From NCBI GenBank assembly GCA_038093515.1, contig JBBPSI010000002.1, forward strand, positions 310,001 through 374,000: a stretch of 64,000 bases of DNA. The letters are read 5' to 3'. The stretch comes from Butyriboletus loyo. Its lineage: Eukaryota > Basidiomycota > Agaricomycetes > Boletales > Boletaceae. Every line of letters starts with the position of its first letter. Within the stretch, counting starts at the first letter, position 1. Positions 10,701-24,901 of the stretch are shown in pieces. Below the pieces are notes generated by a model. The model was not told where the DNA came from and made no database searches. It saw nothing but the letters and a program-made list of their open reading frames with translations. The translations under genes were made by a program, and so were the position numbers.

Positions 10701-12472
10701 GAAGAAGTCGTTTTCTTCCGATGCGTTTTCGTCAACTGGTTCAGGGGCATCTGGGACAAGCTCACGGACGTTACATTTTTGTGATATAGCGTCAATGTGA
10801 ATATCTTCACAGTCTGTTAACATTAAACAAAGAGACTGAGAATGACTGAGCTCCTGAAGAAGAGTTTTTGAGCTGTGGGTGAGCCACTGGCCGTGGAACA
10901 TTTTGTGGCCTTGTTCGTCCTCGAAGAGATAGCATATACGGCAGAACCTGAGGTGTGTTAGCTTGTAAAATGGGCTGAGTACGAGTGACCGGCTTACCAA
11001 CGAGAATTGGCAAGTGAATTGGGTGACTGGGCAGGTTCATGGGCATAGCTCTTTGCGCGAGCTTTGTTCTCGTCTATGCCAGGCACAACCATAACGGTAT
11101 CGCCAATCTGAAGGCGCGATGAAGAAGAGGGGAAGTGGGAAGACTGACAAACGCACAGAATAAACAACACCGTCGACACAAACAGATTGGTAATAACTAG
11201 GATGATGTGTGGGAAGGCCCCATTTGACAGAGTCGGGATTGGTGATATGAACGAGAGAGGCGTGGGTGGGCTGTAATTCATCCATATCGATGTCATCCTG
11301 GACAGGGATGTTCGCGAGCTTTATGTTTTGTTCGAAAAGCAACTTTGTGACGCGAGCGACGACGGTGGTGACGACTGTTGGGTTGCGGTGTTCGAGGACT
11401 CGAAGCTCCGGGTCACCCGAGGAGATGCGCGACTGGTGGCGGGGGCGGGATGAGTTGTATGACTTGAGCTCGCGTTCGAACTCGTATGAGGCTTGATGAC
11501 CAAGGAGGGTGCGGAACAGGGGGGTGCGACTGATGCTGATATGCTCATTTGTCTGGAGCTCGTCGAGAACAGCCAGCAAATATGATTTCTACGGAAGAAA
11601 GGTGAGGAAAGCAAGCAGGACGCGGAAAATACATACGACATCGTCTGATTGGACATCGTCCTCTGTGATGCTCCTGCCAAGAATTTTGAGGGAGACTGCG
11701 ACGTCGTCATCGGAGGTAGGGGAAACATCAAGAGAGCAAATAAAGTCATCGTAGCGAAGCCTGGGACGAGAGATGGCGGAGGAGACGACGAGGTGGAGAA
11801 CGCGGTGCTTGAGCCAAAAGTGGGTATAGAAAGGGCTGTAAAGCGGTGAGGGGAGGTCGAGGATGTACCAAGCATATTGGGTGAGGATGTAGATGTTGCT
11901 GCGGACAATGAGAGAAAATACGAGCAGAAAGAGTGCATGAGTGAGCACCTGTCAAGACGGCGGTGGCACTTTTTGAGGTCGTGGAGGGAGAACCTCTTAA
12001 TAGGAGTCAGCTTGACACGTTGTATGCGGTCCTCGCCTGTCGCGTCGTCGTCGTCATTACCTTCACAAACTTGGTCTGCGTCCTCTTGGTCTTGATCGTC
12101 GTCGTCATCATCATCTTCGTCATCATTGTCTATCCAAGCCTTAACACAGCCGGAGGCGGAAAAAGACAGACTCGGATTGAGAGAGAGCTCGAGGAGGCGT
12201 GCGACAGGGACGAGCTGGAGAGTGGTATGGTCGTATATGGAAAAGTCGGTGAGGACACGGACGGGGACGTCGTCGTCACGGTCGTTGTCGAGGGGGTCTG
12301 TCTCGCCGATGACCTGGAGGTCAGGTCCCTCTGGGAACTCGTGCTCGGCTGGGACATGGAGGATGGGTTGTTCTGGAGACGTCCAGCGAGGGGGCGGTGG
12401 CGGTGTACGGGCGTCGCCGCTGTCTGATACGGGGGACAGCGACCGACGTGTGCGCTTCCTCGCGACGGGCAT
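7761..12472 (-). CDS. DNMT1: DNA (cytosine-5)-methyltransferase, Dnmt1 type (RFD, two BAH, catalytic domain)
   Basis: Nuclear enzyme that methylates cytosine, in basidiomycetes mainly in repeats. The start at 12472 opens with a basic stretch (ARKRTRRS). The replication-foci-targeting domain follows, with RVLTDFSIYD, a long acidic run near 12120-12050, and YAWYILDLPSPLYSPFYTHFW near 11870. Two BAH regions come next, around 11100-10690 (IGDTVMVVPG, CYLFEDEQG) and 10550-9960. Catalytic motifs then appear in order on the minus strand: I as GLELFSG plus GAGGLGTGLDLSG (about 9930-9830), IV as GPPCQSFSLMNHNK (about 9510-9470) with the catalytic Cys, VI as LLENVFG (about 9280), VIII as QYGVPQGRKRVIFWGAR (about 9080) and X as RQIGNAVPVPLAYALGK (about 7895-7840). 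All key residues are present, so the enzyme looks active. No CXXC finger was seen. Many short introns; internal borders were not all resolved. The frame ends at TGA 7763-7761. Confidence 0.93.
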
Positions 12473-12552
12473 CGTTCAAAGGGCAGACTCCAGAAGAGGC
12501 AATTCCCCAGGTCATTGAGATGCACGTGATCACCGCCTTTTGCAACAGACCG
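12473..12552. promoter_or_regulatory. About 80-bp divergent promoter region, DNMT1 / KEX2
   Basis: Start codons of DNMT1 (12472, minus) and KEX2 (12553, plus) are 80 bp apart. If KEX2 starts at the upstream in-frame ATG (12520), the gap shrinks to 47 bp. Core promoter and both 5' leaders must share this space or overlap the neighbour's coding region. Confidence 0.5.
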
Positions 12553-15312
12553 ATGACAAGACTCCCGCTCGTCGTCGCCCTCGTCCTCCTCGCCCCGCTC
12601 GTCTCCGCCCTCCTCGCCCCCGCCAAACGTGACCATGCAACGTTCGATTACTTCCTTCTTGATCACCGTCCCGCCCCCTCCGCCCCCTCCGTCGACGAGT
12701 GCGTTACCGAACTCGGCCTTGGCCTCGAGCTTGTTGGTCAGGTCGGCGAGCTCCCCAACGCATGGCTCCTTCGTGCCCCAAAACATCTCCTGCCAGATCG
12801 TCACCCCGTCCTCGCCCGCTACGACGCCCTCCGCACACACGCCGCCATTCATCCCCGCAATACCCACCGCTTCCTCTCCGTCATCAACGTGCTCGACCAC
12901 CAGCTCCTACGCCAGCGCACAAAACGTGCCCCACCCCCCGTTCCTCCGGATAATTCTGCCGCCGCCATTAGTGCCCGTCTTGGCGTCACGGATCCTCTTT
13001 TCACACAGCAATGGCACATCGTCAACGATGAGTTCCCTGAACATATGATGAACGTCACTGGTCTCTGGGAGATCGGCATTACCGGTCAGGGCGTCATCGC
13101 ATCCCTCGTCGATGACGGCCTCGACTACGAAAGCAGGGACCTTGCCGACAATTTTGTACGTCCCCCTACCCTTGACGCCTGAATCGCCCCTTATTCCTCC
13201 TAGGACGCCAAGCATTCCTACGACTTCAACGATCACACACCCCTCCCCAAACCAATCCTTGCAGACGACCGCCACGGCACTCGCTGCGCTGGACAGATCG
13301 CAGCTGCGAGGAATGACGTCTGCGGTGTCGGCCTCGCCTATGATGCAAAGGTGGCAGGCGTGCGCATCCTCTCTGGTCCAATCACGGACGTTGACGAAGC
13401 CGCAGCATTAAACTACGGTTTCCAAGATGTTGACATTTACTCCTGCAGCTGGGGTCCCCCAGATGACGGCAAGTCCATGGAAGGTCCAAGTTACATCATC
13501 CACAAGGCCTTCCTTAATGGTGTACAGAATGGAAGACACGGCAAAGGCTCCATATTTGTATTCGCCAGTGGCAATGGCGCTCTGTCTGGTGACCAGTGCA
13601 ATTTTGATGGTTATACCAATAGCATCTACTCTGTCACGGTTTCTGCTGTAGACTACAAGGGCCTCCACCCTTACTACTCAGAACCTTGTGCAGCCAACTT
13701 GGTGGTTGCCTACAGCTCAGGCAGCGGAAAGAACATTGTCCGTACATGATTTCTTTCCTCTCCTCTCCTCTCCTCTCCTCTCCTCCTCTCTTCTCATCCT
13801 CTCCTAGGTTACTACCGACGTGGGTGAAAACGCCTGTTCATCCAGTCATGGTGGCACTTCTGCTGCTGCACCAAACGCAGCCGGTGTCTTTGCCCTCGCT
13901 CTACAAGCCCGGTCAGTCCCTCCTCGCGTCCTCTGACCTGTCTGACACCACACAAGGCCCGACCTTACTTGGCGTGACATCCAGCATCTTTGCGTTCAAT
14001 CGGCTCAAATGATCAACCCCGAAGACCCCGACTGGGAAAAAACAGCCTCGGGCAGACCATTTAGTTACAAGTATGGTTACGGTCAGCTCGACGCGTACGC
14101 GTTCGTCACATCTGCTCAGAGCTGGGAACTTGTCAAGTCCCAAGCCTGGTTCCATCCATCCGCGATCCAGCTCAATAACGGTTCCTTATCAGATCCAGAG
14201 GGCACCATGACCGGGGGTGTGCCCATCCCGCCAGGCGGCGTTGATAGCACGTTCACCGTCACAAACGATATGCTGCTTGAGCATAATCTTGAAGGGCTCG
14301 AACAATTAACCATTACCGTCTGGATTTCCCACTCTAAGCGAGGTGACGTGGAAGTGGAACTCGTCAGCCCCAACGGCATAAAGAGTGTCTTGGCTGCAGT
14401 GCGTAAGCAAGATTATGCGACTGCTGGATTCAAAGGCTGGCAGTTCATGACTGTCAAGCACTGGTAGGTTTTTTTTTCCTTCGAAACCCAGTCGTTCACT
14501 CCAACAAAAGGGGTGAGAACCCAATCGGCGACTGGACTATCAGGGTATCTGATCAATCAGATGCAAATCACAATGGAACATTCCATGGTTGGCGACTTAT
14601 GTTCTGGGGTTCCACCATTGATCCTGCCCAAGTCAAAACATACGTCCTCCCTACCAACGATGCAATTCTCCCATCTTCAGAAGAACCAGAGTCAGCTGAA
14701 GTCCCCACCCCTTCCTCTGCTAAATCACACCCCAAACCCACCTCGGGCCTCCCGAGCGATCACGACACGGCAGAAGGCGAGGCTGACCGTCCCGCCTTCC
14801 CGGGATCCTTTCCGACACCCAGCATGACCCCCACTCCTGACGAAGGCTGGTTCTCCGATATGTCCAACCTCGTTTCCAACTCCAAGTGGTTCTTTGTCGC
14901 TATCAGTGCTGTGGTTCTCTTTGCTGTTGGCGCCTGCATCTTCTTCTGGCAGAGACGCGCTAGGCGCCGCGCCGCGTATTCGTCCCTTGCCGATGACGAC
15001 CTGCCGATGAGTTCTATTTCTGGAGGCGGTGCACGCCCAAGACCAAGGGCAAAGGAGTTGTATGACGCGTTCGGACAAATATCTGATGACGAAGACGCGG
15101 ACGAACAAACTATGCTCCACCCTGGCCGATCCTTCGATGACCATCAAGAAGCGGGACTGGGTTTTCATTCGGACTTTTTGAACGACGATGACCACGCCGC
15201 TGCAGAGCCAAGGTATCGAGATGATGATCAACCGCATGAGGGGGGACAAACGAGTCCCGGAAGTGGCAGTGGGTCTAGTTGGGAACATGCTTCACAAGAA
15301 CACTCGGGATAG
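12553..15312 (+). CDS. KEX2: Kexin-type proprotein convertase (subtilisin family), 5 exons
   Basis: Late-Golgi serine protease that cleaves secreted precursors after dibasic sites. Exons 12553-13155, 13204-13737, 13808-13911, 13957-14463 and 14511-15312 join in frame to about 849 residues. The start at MTRLPLVVALVLLAP gives a clean signal peptide; an in-frame ATG 11 codons upstream (12520) is less likely. The propeptide ends around LRQRTKRAPP, a self-cleavage KR site. The catalytic triad is visible as Asp in LVDDGLDYES, His in HGTRCAGQIA and Ser in GGTSAAAP; the oxyanion Asn lies in ASGNGALSGD. The P-domain follows (ISHSKRGDVEVELVSPNG, GDWTIRVSDQ). After it come a Ser/Pro-rich stalk, one membrane helix (WFFVAISAVVLFAVGACIF) and an acidic cytosolic tail of the kind that carries Golgi-retrieval signals. 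It converges with MCM7 after 107 bp. Confidence 0.95.
13745..13800 (+). repeat. Pyrimidine pentanucleotide repeat (CTCCT)n in KEX2 intron 2
   Basis: The second KEX2 intron (13738-13807) is almost entirely a run of TCCTC units ending in CTAG. It doubles as the polypyrimidine tract before the acceptor. Such a pure simple repeat is likely to vary in length between strains. Confidence 0.8.
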
Positions 15313-15419
15313 TTATATTTACGACCATATTTCTGCATATATCAACCGGAGGGAATGGCTATAAACTGACGGTACAATCGAAAGCACAGCACAGAAGCAA
15401 TAGAAGAACAAGATATTCT

Positions 15420-18187
<2,768 letters not shown>

Positions 18188-18265
18188 GTTAGTACTAGTA
18201 GCGACAGTACTAGTTCGTTCGTGTGCACGTCGCGTCCCGCCAGAGCGCGTCCGTCACAGAATAGT

Positions 18266-18282
18266 CACAACGTCACGTTGTG
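18266..18282. promoter_or_regulatory. Perfect 7-bp inverted repeat upstream of MCM7
   Basis: CACAACG and CGTTGTG are separated by TCA. The element lies about 80-95 bp upstream of the MCM7 start codon and could be a dimeric factor site. The assignment is by symmetry only. Confidence 0.4.
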
Positions 18283-18288
18283 TTTTCA

Positions 18289-18298
18289 GTCACGTGAC
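18289..18298. promoter_or_regulatory. 10-bp palindrome GTCACGTGAC (E-box core)
   Basis: A perfect palindrome with CACGTG core, 7 bp from the preceding inverted repeat. CACGTG is the site of bHLH factors such as Cbf1 in fungi. It is about 100 bp upstream of MCM7. Confidence 0.45.
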
Positions 18299-18680
18299 CT
18301 TTTATACAGCGCGTTAAACGTTTCTGCCAATACTACTTCCAGTCGAGTCCTCCAAGCCTAGTATACGACCTTTGAGTACAGGCCCAAGTAGCTAAAGAAC
18401 GGGCCAAGGCGCAGAGTTTCCTAGCGCAGCTACAAGTTGTCCGAACTGAGCGTGATCAAATCAGGGATTTGCCCGTAGCAGAGTGGAGGTAAACAGACTA
18501 TATGCCTTGAAGCATGTTCCGCGGGGTATTGTGTCGGCCAGTCTGATTTACCCTCTCGATTACTTCGCTATATCTACATAATAGGTTGTGCTATGTTATA
18601 TTACATCCTTATTATCTAAATCTGCGATATGGTGATGAACAATGATAATCCGATGCGAGTTGAGCAGTGTGACGTCTCCC

Positions 18681-21600
18681 TTATGTGGGGATACAATCAA
18701 GGATGCTGTATCCTCTCTCGTTGCCAACGTTCCAACTTTCAAGGGTGAACAGCATCAGTGGCGACTGGGTGACTTTATGCTCGTTTCTTGACCAAGCAAC
18801 GTGGTCGTCTGTCAAGTTGCCCAAGATGGGATCGAGTTTCGCCAGGAACTTGCGGAATGCCACCTGATCACAACGAAAGTCGGCTGGATCAACATCTTGC
18901 AATAATGGGCACTGATACACGAGCGACACAACATTACATTGGTTTTACACTCATAATAAAGAATACACACCTCTTTTCCCGATACAGACACAATGAGCTC
19001 GCTGCCTTCTTCGTCTTGAAGTAGCATATACAAACAGTAAAACCACTTGGAATGTGTTTCCATCATGTCATCACAACGTGGGCACCGTTTGCAGGAAGGT
19101 GGGGGGCTAAAAACAGGATGAACATCTGTAGGTACCCGAGAGCCCGGAACGTTCACCTTGATTCACATTTGGTGCATCGTAAGACACACGCATCCTCCAG
19201 TGAGGGGGGAAAGAAATCCGTGGCACGAGCTAACACTTTAAACGTGTTTGGAGCAGGCCCCGCGAGTACTTCTTGTAAAGTGGTGTTGTCTAGAATAGTC
19301 GACGATTGCTCGAGCAATCCCCAGTTTTCTCCATGCGATTCATTTGGCGAGGTCGTCAGAACATCCAACATATTTTCTCTTTTCCATTTTTCCTTGTTCC
19401 TACATGGATATCTGAGCAGAGCCATATGGATCATTAGAAATGTACCAACCTCTGCAACGTTTGGGCATGGTGGCTTGATGAGTCATGTAAGGAGACGATA
19501 AGCGTATCCTCCCCACCCAAACACCCATGCATACCACCAGATACATTCAAGCGTTTGATACGCAGGTTGTGGATGATGTACATGGAACTAGGCCTGAGGT
19601 CCAATGAAATCTTGGCTTGAGTATCGTCCAACTTTATTTTGACTACTCGATGTTCAAGATTGTGCGCCCAATCGTCTGTTGAGACAGTGGTTGGCAAGTC
19701 AGGATTAAATGTGTAGTCGGTGACGTATATGAAACGTTCATCTTGCGAGTTCAGGTCGATGTGGAGTAGCTAGCAGGAATTCGGTGGGCATGCAAACAAT
19801 TGCTGAGGAAACGGAATACCTCGACAATGCAAGTGACGAAGCTCGTGCTCCCATCCACATCTTGAAGGAGCATTTCCGGAAAAATATGCAATGATGGCGA
19901 CCCCGATTTAAGGTTGGATTTGTTCAACTCGAATTCTTTTTTTCTCCTAAAGATGGGATCAGTTTGTTCTAACATCAAGCCTGAATATACTGACGCTAGA
20001 AGAGCCCTGAGATGTGGCTGCGCTTCGAGTTTCGTCTCATCAAGTTGAGCAACCTTTTCTGCGAGCTGCATCGTGGCTTCCATATAATGGCTAGGATTCC
20101 ACCTCGCCCGAACATTGTGCAGGTACCAATATTCACCAGGATTCATCATCATTGCGATGTTCCTTGCGCCATCCCACATATTAAATTGCAACACGCGGTC
20201 GGACAGCTCAGGCGGACACCAAGTGGCTTGTCCGGGGTGAATTAAAGTGTTGGTCGTATAGTCCGTGACATAAACAGTGGTTGCACCGTCGTAGTTATTA
20301 AATTTTTGAAGCACCTTCCAACGAAATGAGAATGGGCTCACTAGGATATTATTTACTCACCTCGACGGTACAGTTGAAAAAGCCCTTAGGAGGGTGATCG
20401 GGTGAGGCTTCAGAAATCAGCAGATGCTGCTTGGGCAGAGATCCTGACAACTCGATTGTAGAAACATTCTGCCCTTCAAGTTCGCGCTTAGCCTTCCACC
20501 ACTCTCCAATCTGCCGACAATATTCAAGTTCAATGCTATCCTGGAATGGTTCCCAGTATGGAGAGAATTCGTAACCCATCCCATCGTCAATCAATTCTTT
20601 CTCGGGAGCATTCCCTTTATTAGGGGGTTGTATAGAATGTTCGAGTGGATCGTAAACAGCCCAGCGCAACTTGTCACTGTAGCCTGTAGCTGTCACTGCG
20701 CCGTTGAACTCGGAAACCTATGGTGTGTAAGATCATTATAACGCAATCCGCTTTGATAACGACGTCGTCAGACCTTGAGCTTACGTAGAATAACAATGTT
20801 ATCCTTCTGCACCTGCGGGAGCCACTCCAGATATTTCTTTTGAAAACAGTTCACTGTGATATTCCGTCGTAGTGAATCGACCGTGGACGGGTCGACGAGG
20901 GTAAATGAGCGACCCCATTCTGGAAAAAAATGGTACGATCCTCGCAAGCTACACAAAATGTACGATTGACCAACCATTTGTCCTCGTCTTTCTTTCCGGG
21001 GCCACGGAGGTCACAATTCCGATGACATTGATCATGGAATGTCCTTTTTGAAGGTCATTGAGGGCAGTGAAAATGTCGCCCTAGCATTTACAATGCGAGA
21101 TCAACACCTGGTAACATGACCATTGAGTGACGAACCCTTTGTGTACGAACTCCTGCCTTCAGTTGGAGGGCAGGGACGTCGGCTTCTCCAGGGACGGCCA
21201 TCGTATTGTTATGATTGTTTTCGCGCGAAAGGACGATCACGCTGTCCTCCCGGATAGAGGCTTCTCCGTTGGTGTGCCTACTAACCTGATGGAGCTTTGG
21301 ATGACCGTCAGATACACCGGTCAAGGAGCCGACAATCGAAGTTTGGGGTTGTTCGCAGCAAGGCGTAGCGATATCAGCTGGGGGTGGTCCATCTGTGTCA
21401 TTTGCTAGTTGGTTAGGGAATGTCGACTCCTTCTCCTTGTTCAATCTTCGTTTCTTTCGTGCTCTTGCTTTTGAAGAGCGACCGGGTCTTTCGGTGCTAC
21501 GTTGCTGAGCCTGTCGCGTCGACTGTGCGGTAGCCCCGCCGTCCGCGACTGTAATCAACGATGGAAGAGGTCGATCCACCTCAACGCCTTCACCGTGACG

Positions 21601-22217
21601 AGTGGTGATACCTCTTCGCGGAGAGGTCGGCACGGGTGGGCAAGTTATCGTCGGGACTGGACTATGATGGATCTCAGACGCGTCAATGGTAACTGCGTCT
21701 GAGACAGTGTGAATCATGCCAGGGTTGTACCATTCGTCTGTATTTCCTGTAGACTCTAAAACAGAATTAGTGTACAGTTGTCAGTCTCACTGGAGATGCA
21801 CTTACCTACCCATGTGTCAACGACTTTACCTGCATTAACGCCACTCAAATACTTAAAGACGACACCGTCGGGAAAACGGAGGACGATCGGAAAGTAATGC
21901 GGGGCACTGGATTCCTGACGCCGATCAACCCTCATCCCTTTGATGGCAAGACATACGCGTTCATGTGGTCGAAATGTAATCCCATCTCTGTGAGGGATCT
22001 CCAGTTCGAAGCGGTAGATAGTAGAGTCTTCCACAACCTCAAGATTGACGCGGTGCGACCTGTTTCGGGGCGGCCATATCATAAAAACCTTGCCTTCAAT
22101 GTATCCCGAATCATCGTCCTTGAGGTGAAGGAGATCTGTGAGGTTTCGCTTGCGCGAGAAGTAGTCCTGCGAGTCCAAACGAGATGTGTTTGAGTGGTCA
22201 CCTCCTTGCAAGTTCAT
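18681..22217 (-). CDS. POT1: Protection of telomeres protein 1 (Pot1-like)
   Basis: Pot1 binds single-stranded telomeric DNA and caps chromosome ends. The first in-frame ATG is at 22217 (MNLQGGDHSN). The N-terminal region has GYIEGKVFMIWPP and PHYFPIVLRFPDGVVFKY, and then a basic polar linker (RKKRRLNKEKE near 21420). The telomere-binding OB fold is clear: GDIFTALNDLQ and INVIGIVTSVAP (about 21075-21000), SFTLVDPST, ITVNCFQKKYLEWLPQ and DNIVILRKLK. After it come ATGYSDKLRWAVYDP, YWEPFQDSIELEYCRQIGEWW, and a second OB with LQFNMWDGARNIAMMMNPGEYWYLHNVR. The C-terminal part holds two CxxC pairs (LRCTKC, CKRCPRC) that may form a zinc ribbon, with WFYCLYMLLQDEEG and a last exon ending at 18681. 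Exon borders were not fully resolved. It is divergent from TAP42. Confidence 0.85.
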
Positions 22218-22304
22218 CCTAGTGGGTGCCAGGTCAGGCTTGGATGTGGCCCCCGAATACTCGGTGTGCACCTGGAAATCCCAGTGGCACCCTTGGCACA
22301 CATC
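22218..22304. promoter_or_regulatory. 87-bp divergent promoter region, POT1 / TAP42
   Basis: The first in-frame POT1 ATG (22217, minus) and the TAP42 ATG (22305, plus) are 87 bp apart. The POT1 frame is open further upstream but has no ATG there. Confidence 0.45.
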
Positions 22305-23662
22305 ATGTCTGGCTCGCTATCACTCCCAGCTCTGTACGTGAGAGCCTTGAACAAGGCTGCCAGAACTTCCAGTTTACCTACCATAAACGATGAAACTCAG
22401 GCATGCGTTGGGTTAACCAACGATTGTATCTGGCTAATATGATCACTTCCAGGAACTCATCCAAGACACGCTCTCTGATCTCATTCAGCTGACCTCCCAA
22501 GTCGCCAATCTATCACTCTTCAGCTTGAATGAAATACTCGACGACATCTCCACGTCAGATCTCGTGTATTTATCTCTCCCATTTATCCGTGCAGATGTGC
22601 AGAACCGAGTCAGAACCACCGGGAGGGGTGATCGCATGAGTAACCTGACGCAAGTTCAGGTGGGTCCGAGAACTGGCGGATTACAAGCACGTTATTGATA
22701 CCGCTACTAGCGTCTCCTGAACATGTATATTTCCAGCCTTGAAACATACGACATCGTACCGGAGACCGACCGTGTCCTGTATGCTCAACAACCGTTCTCT
22801 ATCAGAGACGCTGCGAAACGCAGGGAGGTCAAAATCAAACAATACAAAGCCGAGAAGGATCTCCGAACTCGTATAGAGGTAATTAGGAGACGTCGGCGAC
22901 AGTTGGTTTCCGAGGACCGCTCGTTCAATGACTTCGACCTAGTAACATCTTTACTTCTGCCTTCGGAAGACGATGCTGAAGATCCTGAAATTGAGAATGT
23001 CCTCAGAGAAGCTACATTGCTTCTTCTTAGACTCTTCTACACTCAGGCGTGTACACAACTTGAAGGTGTAGCTCAAGAGATCCAGTTACTGTGCAATGCT
23101 CCGCCCCCGTCCCCACTGCTAGAGCCACCAGCGGACGAACGACAAGACAAGACAAAAGACCAGCAGGACATGTGGAAAATTGACGCTGCCCCCGAAATCC
23201 CCAACAGAGGACCCCTATTGGACCCGCGTGGCAAGGTGGGCGCCAATAAGGATAATTGTATACTCTACTGATCATTGCTGCAGCCGTTGCGGCCCTTTAC
23301 GATTTTGCCTGCAAGCGTGCTGGACTGTACTCGCCTGCATGCACAGGTTTTCGGGCCTGGCCACCGTCTACCAACCATGACTGTTGACGAATACTTGGAA
23401 ATAGAGCGACAGCGTGGGGGTATTCTGTCCACCGGAGGGTAAGCCATACTGTGAGAACACTTGTACTAGGTTAAGCTGTCCAGACAGTCCCCAGACTGAA
23501 GCCACATCCACATCATCTGAACAGCTCACTATAGATTCGGAAATGGATGGGACAGTGCCGGGAGAACTGAAAGTAGAGGAGAAACGCCATAAGGACGAAC
23601 AGTGGGCCCAATACAAAGCCACACACCCAAGAGGCGCAGGTAACACTATGAACCGTGGATAG
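22305..23662 (+). CDS. TAP42: TAP42/alpha-4 (IGBP1) type 2A phosphatase-associated protein
   Basis: Tap42 binds PP2A-type catalytic subunits and acts downstream of TORC1. Exons 22305-22400, 22453-22659, 22711-23235, 23284-23438 and 23488-23662 join in frame to about 385 residues, the usual size. Motifs include LFSLNEILDDISTSDLVYL, LLNMYISSLETYDIVPE, a basic helix KRREVKIKQYKAEKDLRTR, LPTMTVDEYLEIERQRGGI and the C-terminal GAGNTMNRG signature. The first intron would start with GC (AG|GCATGC) for the best family match (ETQ joined to ELIQ). A GTTGGG donor 6 bp further is the canonical alternative and adds two residues. It converges with YPT6. Confidence 0.92.
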
Positions 23663-23782
23663 CAGACAGATCAAAGCAAATGGTAGTACTTTGGAGACCC
23701 ACGTCGATGAATCGTAGTAAACGATTGATATGTCGGAAACAAAATCGTGGTATATAATGTGGGATGGAGGGCGAGGGACACA

Positions 23783-24715
<933 letters not shown>

Positions 24716-24901
24716 TGTGTGTGTGTCGGTGTGTCGTGTCGGAGGATTCCAGGTTGCTGCCCTTGTTGCGTTCAGAGTTGGTCCAGGTCAATATGAGTTG
24801 GCGTCTACTACGAGTTTACCCTTGTTTGGAAGTGGGTTGTTTATGTAATAAATGCTACATCACGATCGCTCTGCATTCGTACTTTTGATTAAACGACTAC
24901 A
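24716..24901. promoter_or_regulatory. Divergent promoter region YPT6 / MTHFR (186 bp)
   Basis: Start codons at 24715 (-) and 24902 (+) face away from each other. The stretch contains GTGTGTGTCGGTGTGTCGTG, a short GT-rich patch. Nothing else was recognised. Confidence 0.4.

Larger units (their letters stand above)
18188..18680. other. Intergenic region MCM7 / POT1, with palindromes and a possible orphan exon
   Basis: No complete gene was recognised. Near the MCM7 start lie two palindromes (listed separately) and an AT element TTTTATACAG near 18299-18308. A stretch around 18382-18490 reads as AQVAKERAKAQSFLAQLQ and onward, an uninterrupted helical-looking frame. It is preceded by a TACAG acceptor-like site and ends at GTAAAC. 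No initiating ATG exists for it upstream, so it is not called as a gene. Confidence 0.4.

Noticed and set aside
11961..12427. 154-codon plus-strand frame with hydrophobic valine-isoleucine run
   Set aside because: It is the complement of the acidic Asp/Glu run in DNMT1, which read backwards gives Val/Ile codons. No independent evidence of a membrane protein.
12130..12900. 256-codon minus-strand frame overlapping DNMT1 and KEX2
   Set aside because: Both overlapping genes are identified by strong motifs in other frames. This frame has low-complexity Gly/Glu composition and is a shadow of the KEX2 first exon.
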